From SAR116 cluster bacterium AG-447-A06 (GTDB taxonomy: Bacteria > Pseudomonadota > Alphaproteobacteria > Puniceispirillales > Puniceispirillaceae): a DNA stretch of 64,000 nt. Positions 1 through 7,670 of this stretch are shown here, piece after piece (position 1 is the stretch's first letter; the number at the start of each line of letters is the position of its first letter). The notes under the pieces were generated by a model, which was not told the DNA's origin, ran no database searches, and worked only from the letters and a program-made list of their open reading frames with translations. A program made the translations under genes and the position numbers. The stretch covers positions 1-64,000 of the forward strand of contig QCPZ01000003.1 in assembly GCA_003212345.1 (NCBI GenBank), written 5' to 3'.

Positions 1-634
1 AAATCATCTCGGCTGCAAGCACAACTTCCCATGTGATACCCATGCCAACTGCTGCTCCGGTAAATATCGACGGGAGCGTGCCGGGTAATACGATTTTCCA
101 GAAAAGATCAAGCTGACTTGCACCCATTGACTGGGCTGCTCTCAGATAGCTGATGTCTATACTGCGGGCTCCACCTAGAACATTGATAACAATTGTAAAA
201 AATGCACCCAAGAAGGTTACAAAGGCGATTGACATTTCATTGGTAGGCCAAAATATCAGCGATGCAGGCACCCATGCCAGCGGCGGTATGGGTCTGAGGA
301 TTTCAAAGGGAGGGAAAAAGACGCCCCGAAAGTATCGGTTAACCGCCAATAACAGCCCAAACGGAATTCCAATAATCATCGCAACCAAGAAACCGGTAAT
401 GACTCGGCTGAAGCTTGCAACCCAACTCATCCAGTAACCATGCAAGGGTATGACTTCAAGAAAGGCTGCAAAAACATGTCCGGGCGGCGGCACGAGGCCA
501 ATGCCAAGCAAATCGTATCCGGTCCACTCATCGAGCTGCGATCCGATGTGCCAGAGGATCACAAAAATAATGATTGCTCCGATACCACGACGAGTGGTCG
601 TGTTGTTGAGAAGTTTCTGCAAAAAATTCGTCAT
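1..634 (-). CDS. ABC transporter permease, NitT/TauT type (3' end missing)
   Basis: Reading the minus strand from an ATG at 634 gives 211 codons open to the window edge, so the C-terminus is missing. The protein begins MTNFLQKLLNN and has hydrophobic segments. It carries the cytoplasmic EAA-type loop of binding-protein-dependent permeases (ISYLRAAQSMGASQLDLFWK, then VLPGTLPSIFTG). It is last in an operon of binding protein, permease, ATPase and permease, all on the minus strand. Two different permeases suggest a heterodimeric channel in the inner membrane. As I recall, msmEFGH for methanesulfonate uptake has the same make-up. The substrate is inferred from the divergent oxygenase operon and not from this protein. 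Confidence 0.85.
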   Translation of the reverse strand, partial: MTNFLQKLLNNTTTRRGIGAIIIFVILWHIGSQLDEWTGYDLLGIGLVPPPGHVFAAFLEVIPLHGYWMSWVASFSRVITGFLVAMIIGIPFGLLLAVNRYFRGVFFPPFEILRPIPPLAWVPASLIFWPTNEMSIAFVTFLGAFFTIVINVLGGARSIDISYLRAAQSMGASQLDLFWKIVLPGTLPSIFTGAAVGMGITWEVVLAAEMI

Positions 635-694
635 TGTTGCCTCTGTCGTATTTCTAATTGATCCCCGGGGGGAATTGCCTTGTTTTTTGATTTC

Positions 695-1543
695 TTAGGC
701 CATTTCTCTTTCACCTGCCTTGAAGGCCTTAACGGCTTCCTCGTGAACAGCGTCATTAACCTCTTCAAGCAGCCTCCTAAATTTTTCGGATGATTGGGTC
801 TCGTATGATCTTGGACGCGGTATTTTTACTTCAACGGTCTTTTTTAACTGACAAGGACGAGTTGTAACGATGTGGACTTTGTCACCGAGGAATATTGCCT
901 CTTCCAGATCGTGGGTAATAAAAAAGATTGTCACTCCAGTACGATCGTATGTTTCTAGGAGCGATTCGTGCATAATTTGTTTGGTCAGAGCATCCATCGC
1001 ACGGTAGGGTTCGTCCAACAAAAGTACCTTTGGGTTGTTGATCAAGGCTCTTACAATTTCAGCTCGCCGAGCCATGCCTGACGATACCTCGCCGGGGTAT
1101 TTTTTGAGAAAGTTACCCAACCCCGCCTCTGCGAGCATTTGTCCGGCTTTGTCTAGAGCTTGTGCGGGAGGCAAAACTTTTTGAACGGTTGGGCCGTAGG
1201 CAACATTTTCTTGCAAGGTTTTCCATGGAAAAAGTGCGCCATGTTGAAACACAACCATGCGTTCGGCACTTTGATCAGCTTTTGGCTTTCCTGGCCCACA
1301 CAACAATTCATCATCCAGGTGAATGCTTCCCTCTGTAATTGAATGGAAACCTGCGATACCATTTAGTAAAGTTGTCTTACCGCATCCAGATGGCCCCACG
1401 ATCATGCATACTTCGCCGCCAGCTATTTCCATGGAACAATCGTCAACAGCCATCACATTTACGCCAGTCGGATCATAAATTTTCGTGACATTTTTAATGC
1501 TTAGCGCACCTTTTTTTTCTACTTTTGAGGTGTTTTTAGCCAT
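695..1543 (-). CDS. ABC transporter ATP-binding protein, nitrate/taurine/sulfonate type
   Basis: A 282-residue cytoplasmic ATPase that should power the flanking permeases. Walker A is GPSGCGKTT at about residues 50-58, the Q-loop is FQHGALFPW, Walker B is VLLLDEP, and a switch histidine lies in FFITHDLEEA. The signature reads VSSGMARR where this family usually has LSGGMRQR, so the second signature residue pair is non-canonical. The gene lies 54 bases after the upstream permease and 60 before the next, as in an operon. Assignment to the TauB/SsuB/NrtD group rests on length and on the FPWKTL and DLEEA motifs. The sulfonate substrate is inferred from context. Confidence 0.88.
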   Translation of the reverse strand: MAKNTSKVEKKGALSIKNVTKIYDPTGVNVMAVDDCSMEIAGGEVCMIVGPSGCGKTTLLNGIAGFHSITEGSIHLDDELLCGPGKPKADQSAERMVVFQHGALFPWKTLQENVAYGPTVQKVLPPAQALDKAGQMLAEAGLGNFLKKYPGEVSSGMARRAEIVRALINNPKVLLLDEPYRAMDALTKQIMHESLLETYDRTGVTIFFITHDLEEAIFLGDKVHIVTTRPCQLKKTVEVKIPRPRSYETQSSEKFRRLLEEVNDAVHEEAVKAFKAGEREMA

Positions 1544-1596
1544 TTATTTAACTTTCATGTCCGTTTTGTTTTAAGGGTTGAGTTGCCGACATCTGA

Positions 1597-2469
1597 TTAG
1601 CGCCCTTGCTGGGCCAGCTCTTTAACGTGCCAAGCCATTAGCCTGTTACCGAGCGCGCGCACACAAGCAGAGCTGAAATAACCAATAAAACCGAGAGTGA
1701 TCATAGCAATCACCATGGGCACTGTTACATTATTCATGTATGCATCAACAATTAGGTAGCCTAAACCTAGGTCTCCCGAGACCATTTCGGCAGCAACTAA
1801 TGAGAACCAAGCAACGCCGATAGATATTTGGAGCCCAGTAAAAATGAATGGAAGCGCGCCCGGAACAACAACATTTTTAAATACATCCCAGCGCGATGAG
1901 CCTAAACACCCGGCAGCTCTGAAATATTCTTCATCAATTGAGTCGACTCCAAGCATTGCATTGAGTGTTGTGACAAAAAATGATGCCAGAGTTGCAAGAA
2001 AAATTACTGGTCCTTCAAAACCGGGCAGCAGCAAAATGGATAGTGGCACCCATGCAAGAATGGGGATTGGACGAAGCAGTTCAATGATTGGAAAGATATA
2101 ATCCCTGATTGATCTGGACCATCCCATAAACAGTCCCAAGGGGACTCCAAGACCAGTGGCAATACCAAAAGCGATCAGAATGCGCTGGCAACTTACATAA
2201 ATGTGATCGTAATACTCTTGCGTAAAAATTGAGATCCCTTGGAATGGCGTTGTGGAAAACCAATCCTTGGAAATTGCAACCGGTCCGGGCAACTTGGTGA
2301 AGCGCCAAATTTGGAGCCCTTCGCACAACACCCAGTATGCAAACAGCCATAAAAACACACCGGCGATGGTCAAATAAGGATCAGGGCCACTAAAATGCTT
2401 TTTGGTACGGTATAGGAATAGATTAAAACCTTCAGGTGCAACCTTATTTGATTCTGCTGTGGAATTCAT
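1597..2469 (-). CDS. ABC transporter permease, NitT/TauT type
   Basis: Inner-membrane permease of 290 residues, paired with the partial permease at the window start. The EAA loop is visible as EEYFRAAGCLGSSRWDVFKN followed by VVPGALPFIFTG. I start at the ATG at 2469 because GGAGCGAAGA precedes it at good spacing. An in-frame ATG at 2526 has no ribosome-binding site and would add 19 polar residues. The gene follows the binding-protein gene after an intrinsic hairpin, which would lower permease expression relative to the binding protein. Confidence 0.85.
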   Translation of the reverse strand: MNSTAESNKVAPEGFNLFLYRTKKHFSGPDPYLTIAGVFLWLFAYWVLCEGLQIWRFTKLPGPVAISKDWFSTTPFQGISIFTQEYYDHIYVSCQRILIAFGIATGLGVPLGLFMGWSRSIRDYIFPIIELLRPIPILAWVPLSILLLPGFEGPVIFLATLASFFVTTLNAMLGVDSIDEEYFRAAGCLGSSRWDVFKNVVVPGALPFIFTGLQISIGVAWFSLVAAEMVSGDLGLGYLIVDAYMNNVTVPMVIAMITLGFIGYFSSACVRALGNRLMAWHVKELAQQGR

Positions 2470-2578
2470 TTCTTCGCTCCGGTACCGATACTGTGAGTTT
2501 GCTCGCCTGCGTGACCACAAGGGCATGTCTTATGGTTAATCTTTAAAACATAAACTAAATGAATGAATGAATTAATAA

Positions 2579-2610
2579 AACCAAGGCCCATGTTCGGAAG
2601 GGCCTTGGTT
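2579..2610 (-). terminator. Intrinsic terminator/attenuator after the binding-protein gene
   Basis: A perfect 11-bp stem (2579-2589 with 2600-2610, AACCAAGGCCC arms) and a 10-base loop. On the minus strand it is followed by TTTTATTAAT. It lies 16 bases past the stop of the binding-protein gene and inside the transporter operon. It probably terminates most transcripts so that binding protein exceeds permease, or protects the binding-protein mRNA 3' end. Confidence 0.8.
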
Positions 2611-2625
2611 CTGTATTCCGATCGT

Positions 2626-3732
2626 TTATTTCGCTACGATGCGTCCAACTGGAGTTTTCAAGCCACGCTTTTCGAGCACGCGCTCTGCAAACTGGCCCAT
2701 GACGCCCTCTGGACGAATTTGTGGTGCAGCAGCTGGCTTCTTCTTCAAGCTGTAAAGAAATGCTGTCGCATCGCGAAGCAATGATTTTGCATCGTCACTG
2801 ATTGTGAAATCAAGCTGCAACTTGGTTGTGCCTGACATGGGAGAGTCGTAAAGACTTGCCTTGAGCACGGACTGATCGATCTTTTCAGTTTGGGCCTCAG
2901 CCATTGCTGCAATTGCATCAGCGTTCGCTGGGTTTGCAACAAATTCTTGGGCATCAAGCTCAGCTTCTAGCCAACCCATGACAGCATCAGGGCGCTGTGA
3001 GATCAGGTCATTCAGCATCACCATGAATGCACCATCCTGAAGACCAAAATCTTCACCAGATGCTGCGCGACGAGCGATGCCTGATTTTACCATTTTAGTA
3101 GCTGTTGGCTCCCAAATGGCGGCTGCATCTAACTTTCCAGCGCGGAAATTTGTCGTGATAACCTCAATGTTCTGATTGAGATATTTGGCTGGCTTTACGC
3201 CCGCTGACCTGAAGGCAGCCTGGGCGAACCTGTCAGTGCAAGCGCCATGGGGAGCTGATGTGACTTTTCCGTCCATCCACTTAACTGCTGCAACCCCGTC
3301 TGCAAATTTCGGCGCATCATTTTTTACGAGGAAGATATTGCACTGCTGCTTCGATGTGCCAAGTGCAGCAACAATACGAATGTCTGTGCCGCCACGCTCC
3401 GGTAAATACTTAAAGGTAGAAGCAATAGCAGGCATGTCGCCCATGTAACCAATATGCTGCTTCTCTCCTGCCATTGCATTCACGATGACTGAGCCCTGAA
3501 GTCCAACTTGAAACTCGGCGGTAGAGCCAGCCGGAAGATGTTTTTTCCAGAAGCTTTTCCCGTTGTTTACGACACCTGTCCATGACTCGGTATAATATGG
3601 CTGATAGCCAATCACCAAATTCACAGCCTCGCCTCTTTTTCCAAAATCAACGCCAGCGTTGGCGGCTGATGCCCCCATCATGACAGCGCCCATTGCCGCC
3701 ATCTTGACGGATGTTTTCAAAATGCTATTCAT
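2626..3732 (-). CDS. Periplasmic substrate-binding protein, NMT1/TauA-SsuA-like
   Basis: A 368-residue exported binding protein, first gene of the importer operon. A Sec signal peptide is clear (hydrophobic core about residues 11-23, AnA cleavage after about residue 26). The mature part has the type II binding fold pattern of nitrate/sulfonate/taurine binders: NLVIGYQPYY near the start, GDMPAIAST, and TTNFRAGKLDAAAIWEPTAT. The start has a strong GGGAGGAAAG site. Because the adjacent divergent operon encodes a methanesulfonate-monooxygenase-like enzyme, an MsmE-like sulfonate binder is the leading hypothesis. Other small organosulfonates or sulfones remain possible. Confidence 0.85.
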   Translation of the reverse strand: MNSILKTSVKMAAMGAVMMGASAANAGVDFGKRGEAVNLVIGYQPYYTESWTGVVNNGKSFWKKHLPAGSTAEFQVGLQGSVIVNAMAGEKQHIGYMGDMPAIASTFKYLPERGGTDIRIVAALGTSKQQCNIFLVKNDAPKFADGVAAVKWMDGKVTSAPHGACTDRFAQAAFRSAGVKPAKYLNQNIEVITTNFRAGKLDAAAIWEPTATKMVKSGIARRAASGEDFGLQDGAFMVMLNDLISQRPDAVMGWLEAELDAQEFVANPANADAIAAMAEAQTEKIDQSVLKASLYDSPMSGTTKLQLDFTISDDAKSLLRDATAFLYSLKKKPAAAPQIRPEGVMGQFAERVLEKRGLKTPVGRIVAK

Positions 3733-4044
3733 TCTTTCCTCCCAATTGGTTTGAGGTTATTGTGCTGCTAATTTTGTTATCAACACAAGTAAATTTTTAC
3801 GAGCGTTGCAAAACTGAGCTAAAACCACCAAAATATCCACCTTCTTTTCTCAGGGGCAATAACGCCAATGCTTGACGGCGAAATCGAGCCCTTGTTAAAA
3901 TTAAAATGCGATTTTTTGGAACTATCAAGTGATTTGATTATTCATATAAACGATCAAGTGATAGTGCGCCGCAATCGCATCAGCGGTTGTCATATGCAGC
4001 GCCTCAGATAAAAATGCACAGGATTCTTTTTATAAGGTGTTCAA
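3733..4044. promoter_or_regulatory. Divergent promoter region between importer and oxygenase operons
   Basis: This 312-base AT-rich gap separates the two divergent start codons and must hold promoters for both operons. I see no coding potential. The clearest feature is the pair of 10-base repeats at 3924-3933 and 3953-3962, listed separately. A ribosome-binding site AAGGTG precedes the ATG at 4045, and GGGAGGAAAG precedes the minus-strand ATG at 3732. Promoter hexamers could not be fixed by eye with confidence. Confidence 0.6.
3924..3962. repeat. Paired ATCAAGTGAT sites, candidate operators
   Basis: ATCAAGTGAT occurs twice, at 3924-3933 and 3953-3962, 29 bases apart start to start. Each copy is itself a near-perfect inverted repeat (ATCA-AG-TGAT). 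The sites lie about 80-120 bases upstream of the oxygenase operon, inside the divergent promoter region. Two dyad sites roughly three helical turns apart would suit a dimeric regulator. The regulator is unknown; the LysR proteins at 9886 and 17318 are candidates. Confidence 0.5.
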
Positions 4045-6435
4045 ATGGATTTTGCAGAAAATAACCCCAACGGCTCGATCGACCGCGATCAAGCATCCGT
4101 TTCAGAAAAGGTGGCAGCAAAGGCTTTAGACCAAGCTTTTATTGAAGAACAAAAAAGGATTTTTAAGAATTCTTGGGTTCCAGTGTGCCATGAGTCAGAG
4201 CTGCCTGAGCCATATGACTTTCGCACATCAAGCATTGGTAATGAAAATGTTATTATCTGCCGAGCGCCAGATGGAAAAATAAACGCGCTGTTAAATGTAT
4301 GCCCCCACAGGGGAATGCTTATCGAGCGCCGTCCGCAGGGCAGCTTTCTTGAGGGGCAGGCGTCCGGTAACCCAAAACGAATCACTTGCATGTTTCACGC
4401 TTGGCAATTTGATATGAGGGGCAACTGCGTTTACGTGGCGCGGGAAAAAGAGGGCTATCAAGATAGATTTTGCAAGGACGACGCAGGCCTGAGAAGATTA
4501 CGTTGCGAGGTAAATTTTGGCGGGTTTGTGTGGGTGAATATGAATGATCAGCCAGCGGTGTTCCTAGAGGAATGGGCTGGTCCGGCATTTTCGTCGATTC
4601 AATCTCAAATTAGTTCTGAACCGCTTGAAGTGGTGCATTATCACAAGGAAGTTGTCGAAATGGGGTATCGGCAATTAATGTCTCAGAGCCTATCGGCAGT
4701 TGATAGTTATACTGCTGCAACCAGTTTTGACTATGGGCATCTCGTAACGAGGCACGGTAAAGCGGACAACCAAGATGCAGCCAAGGGCAACTCTTTTCCC
4801 TCCCCAAATGCGGAAACATGCACAAGCGTCAGGATTTTTCCTGGTTTCACGTTTAATCTTGATGGGCCCACCCTAAATGTATCGACGATTACACCATTAA
4901 ACGAAAGCCAGGTGATGATAGAGCATCGGGGGCTTGCGCCTCAGATGGATAATAAGGAATCAAGGCATCTTCGATCAAAATATTACAATAATAAGTTTGG
5001 ACCTTTTCGGCTGCAAGAGCTATCTGAACCTGAACAAAATGAGTCTGACCCGGTTAAAGTGAATAGCTGGTATACTCATTACAACGATGAGTGGTTGCGT
5101 TGGATGGACAAACATCCAAATGGCGAGACACGTATCGCAGAACTCCCAACCTCACGTTCTAAAGAAGGTGAACTTGACGAAAATAGTGGGCTTTCTGGGC
5201 CACATATAGTGGTCATCGGCGCCAGTCATGCTGGTGTGGCTTTTGTGGACAAGGTCCGAAAAAATGGTTTTGTTGGTCGTTTGACTGTCTTTGACCGTCA
5301 GGTTGGTGGGCCAATGGAGCGACCACCTCTTTCGAAAGGGTTCCTGTTGGGCGGTGGTGAGACCGTCGAGTCAAAGTCTCTGTTAAGACAAAAGAAATGG
5401 TACAAAACCAACAGGATTAAACTGAAAACACAGTCTAATGTTGAAGCGATTGATACAAAGAAAAAGACCGTAACAGTCAGTAGTGGAGACGTCATAAAGT
5501 ACGACAGTTTGGTAATTGCCAGCGGAGCGATCCCGCGTGAACTGCCCGATGCCCAAGGCATGGGTAATGCTTTCACCTTGCGTCAGCCGTCAGATGCGAA
5601 TGCGATTCGCCAAGCCGCAAATAATTCTGATACGGTGGTCATAATTGGTGGAGGCTATATTGGTCTCGAAGTTGCAGCCTCTCTGCGAAAAAAAGGAATG
5701 ACAGTTACCGTGATAGAAGCCGCCGAGAGAATTTTGGCGAGAGTTGCCAGCAAACCTCTGGCAGATCGCTTGACGAAATTGCACGAGGATAATGGGGTTC
5801 AAGTGCTCACAGGCGTTGGCGTCGATAGTATTAATGCTGAGGCAGGTATTTTCGAGAGTGTTACTCTCACTAGCGGTGAAAAAATTGTTGGAGACATGCT
5901 TATCACTGGCATCGGTGTTTTTCCCGATAGTACGCTGGCGGCGAGTGCCGGCATCGAAACTCAGCGAAAAGATGGTGGAGCTATTCTCGTAGACGAAGCT
6001 ATGAGGACAAGTGAAAAAGACGTATTTGCCGTCGGTGATGTTGCGTTGCGCCGTGACCAACTCTTGGCTATTGAGTCCGTTCACAACGCTCAGGAGACAG
6101 CGGCTGTAGCAGCAGCGGCAGTTACAGGGTCAATTACGCCAACGATACAAACCCCTTGGTTTTGGTCCGACCAATATGACGTAAAATTGCAATCAGTTGG
6201 CGTGGTCCCGATCAATGATGACGATGTGTATCAGGTTGCTCGACCTGGTAAACGCGAAGGTGCGGTGTCTTTTTGGAGCTACAGGGGTGATGACTTGGTG
6301 GCAGTTGAAGTCGTAAATGACCCAGCAACGTATATGGAGGCTCGGCAGTGCCTTGACACAAAACAATATCCAGATCCAGAACAGATATCAAACCCGTCTT
6401 TCTCACCCATAGATAGTGGTGGGGCGAGATCCTAG
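4045..6435 (+). CDS. Rieske oxygenase alpha-like subunit (iron-site-less) fused to FAD ferredoxin reductase
   Basis: A 796-residue fusion. Residues 1-370 resemble a Rieske oxygenase alpha subunit of the MsmA type. The Rieske ligands C86, H88, C115 and H118 are all present, with 26 residues between the pairs instead of the usual 16-18. The catalytic half aligns with the paralogue at 8704 but its mononuclear-iron site is gone: E164, H167 and H171 there correspond to S217, D220 and A224 here. The segment after the expected third ligand is also about 15-20 residues shorter. Residues 385-796 are a BphA4/putidaredoxin-reductase-type flavoprotein with FAD motif GASHAG near 392, RPPLSKG, NAD(P) motif GGGYIGLEVA and FAVGDVA. 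The likely role is to carry electrons from NAD(P)H towards the paralogue's iron. No frameshift separates the halves. The ATG has AAGGTG upstream. Confidence 0.88.
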   Translation: MDFAENNPNGSIDRDQASVSEKVAAKALDQAFIEEQKRIFKNSWVPVCHESELPEPYDFRTSSIGNENVIICRAPDGKINALLNVCPHRGMLIERRPQGSFLEGQASGNPKRITCMFHAWQFDMRGNCVYVAREKEGYQDRFCKDDAGLRRLRCEVNFGGFVWVNMNDQPAVFLEEWAGPAFSSIQSQISSEPLEVVHYHKEVVEMGYRQLMSQSLSAVDSYTAATSFDYGHLVTRHGKADNQDAAKGNSFPSPNAETCTSVRIFPGFTFNLDGPTLNVSTITPLNESQVMIEHRGLAPQMDNKESRHLRSKYYNNKFGPFRLQELSEPEQNESDPVKVNSWYTHYNDEWLRWMDKHPNGETRIAELPTSRSKEGELDENSGLSGPHIVVIGASHAGVAFVDKVRKNGFVGRLTVFDRQVGGPMERPPLSKGFLLGGGETVESKSLLRQKKWYKTNRIKLKTQSNVEAIDTKKKTVTVSSGDVIKYDSLVIASGAIPRELPDAQGMGNAFTLRQPSDANAIRQAANNSDTVVIIGGGYIGLEVAASLRKKGMTVTVIEAAERILARVASKPLADRLTKLHEDNGVQVLTGVGVDSINAEAGIFESVTLTSGEKIVGDMLITGIGVFPDSTLAASAGIETQRKDGGAILVDEAMRTSEKDVFAVGDVALRRDQLLAIESVHNAQETAAVAAAAVTGSITPTIQTPWFWSDQYDVKLQSVGVVPINDDDVYQVARPGKREGAVSFWSYRGDDLVAVEVVNDPATYMEARQCLDTKQYPDPEQISNPSFSPIDSGGARS

Positions 6436-6519
6436 ACAGGATTTAAATAGTTGTCTTTGACCTGTATGGTCAACGAGCGAACAATTTTGTAAACGCAAGT
6501 TTGATACTAAATCTCAAAC

Positions 6520-7041
6520 ATGGACTCAGAAAGTAATGATATGGAAAATAATTCTTCGGTAGACATTGAAAGAAAGATTGAGAGAATAATTTATCAGGCT
6601 GCACTGGCCCTAGATAAAAACAACTGGGCTGACTGGTTCAAGCTTTGTGATGACTCCTTTTTCTATGCGATAACCTCTTTCAGCCCGGAAATAAGCAAGG
6701 ATATGACCTATTTTAGTGGCGACAAAAAAGAGCTAACGGGCCTCATGGAAATGCTACCTAAGCATAATACCGACCATTCGCCACTGCATAGGCATACCTC
6801 TGTTTACACCATAGATGTGTCCGAAGATGGTAAAACAGCTGAAGCTGTGAGCTCGGTTGTAATCTACCAAAATATGCTGGATGGGATCAACTCGCACCTT
6901 GACTCAGGCGAAAGCAGGCTTTTTGTCATTGGAAAGTACCATGATAAATTTGTTATTGATGGTGGGGAGCCAAAGTTTGTTAACCGGGAGACAAAGATAG
7001 ACAATAGGCGCCTTGACAAAGGCTCGCATTGGCCTCTCTAG
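6520..7041 (+). CDS. Ring-hydroxylating oxygenase beta subunit (MsmB-like)
   Basis: A 173-residue protein with the SnoaL/NTF2-like fold pattern of Rieske oxygenase small subunits. An N-terminal helix (IERIIYQAALALDKNNWADW) leads into FKLCDDSFFY, HRHTSVYTIDV and a final beta sheet (SRLFVIGKYHDKF, then FVNRETKIDNRRLD). Small subunits have a structural role in alpha3beta3 hydroxylases. It sits 84 bases after the fusion gene and before the ferredoxin gene, matching the msmABC order as I recall it. The start is uncertain: ATG 6520 or ATG 6541, neither with a strong ribosome-binding site. Confidence 0.8.
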   Translation: MDSESNDMENNSSVDIERKIERIIYQAALALDKNNWADWFKLCDDSFFYAITSFSPEISKDMTYFSGDKKELTGLMEMLPKHNTDHSPLHRHTSVYTIDVSEDGKTAEAVSSVVIYQNMLDGINSHLDSGESRLFVIGKYHDKFVIDGGEPKFVNRETKIDNRRLDKGSHWPL

Positions 7042-7093
7042 GCAAAAGCTTGGGTATATGGACTGAGACTAAATTTGCAAAGAAAGTAAAAAC

Positions 7094-7501
7094 ATGACTT
7101 GGACAAAAGTCTGTGAGAAAAGTGACATACCCGAGGGCTCGATAAAGAAAGTTTGGGCACGAATCGGTGGTGGTATTCCAATTGCTGTTGCCCACCATAA
7201 AAGAGGTTTTGTTGCGATACCCCCAGTTTGTCCTCATCTGGAGGAACCATTAGAAGAGTCTGGCCTAGTAATGGGATGCAAGCTTACGTGTACCAAGCAT
7301 CTGTGGTCATGGGACTTGGAAACTTTAGAGCTGCAGGATGAAGCAGAGTTGCCACTCAAAACGTACGACGTGAAAGTCGAGGGTGGCAACATCATGGTTT
7401 ATGTTACCGAACAACTTGAATACAATTTTGACGAAGACGAAGACATTGATGAGAACACTTTTTTTGACGACGATGAGGACGATGATGATGACGAGTGGTA
7501 G
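7094..7501 (+). CDS. Rieske [2Fe-2S] ferredoxin with acidic tail (MsmC-like)
   Basis: A 135-residue soluble ferredoxin. It has one classical Rieske motif, C46-P-H48, 17 residues, then C66-T-K-H69, followed by LWSWD as in multicomponent oxygenase ferredoxins. It probably shuttles electrons from the reductase domain of the fusion protein to a Rieske alpha subunit. The last 26 residues (from about Y110) contain 17 Asp/Glu, ending in a nearly pure Asp run and a Trp. I know of no such tail on typical Rieske ferredoxins; it may be a docking element for a basic partner surface. The gene lies 52 bases after the beta-subunit gene. Confidence 0.88.
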   Translation: MTWTKVCEKSDIPEGSIKKVWARIGGGIPIAVAHHKRGFVAIPPVCPHLEEPLEESGLVMGCKLTCTKHLWSWDLETLELQDEAELPLKTYDVKVEGGNIMVYVTEQLEYNFDEDEDIDENTFFDDDEDDDDDEW

Positions 7502-7670
7502 GCAAACTCATTTATAAAGAATGTCTTGACCAAATTTCACAGCAATCGAGATCTTGGCGTAATGTCAATAAAATGATTTATAAATTTGCTTACTTAAGAA
7601 AACACCAACATTTGATAGTGTGCTGAACACTTCAGCCAAAATCTGATGGTACGGATTGAGAGAGAATTTT

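Noticed and set aside
153..698. Three plus-strand ORFs of 70-95 codons at the window start
   Set aside because: They are antisense shadows of the partial permease gene on the minus strand, whose translation shows the EAA loop and hydrophobic helices.
5590..6084. 164-codon minus-strand ORF inside the fusion gene
   Set aside because: It lies wholly within the reductase domain, has no recognisable domain and no ribosome-binding site.
4045..6435. Possibility that the fusion is two genes joined by an error
   Set aside because: The frame is continuous, no internal start has a strong ribosome-binding site near the junction, and loss of the iron ligands in the same chain argues for a real, specialised fusion. 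Read-level support was not available.
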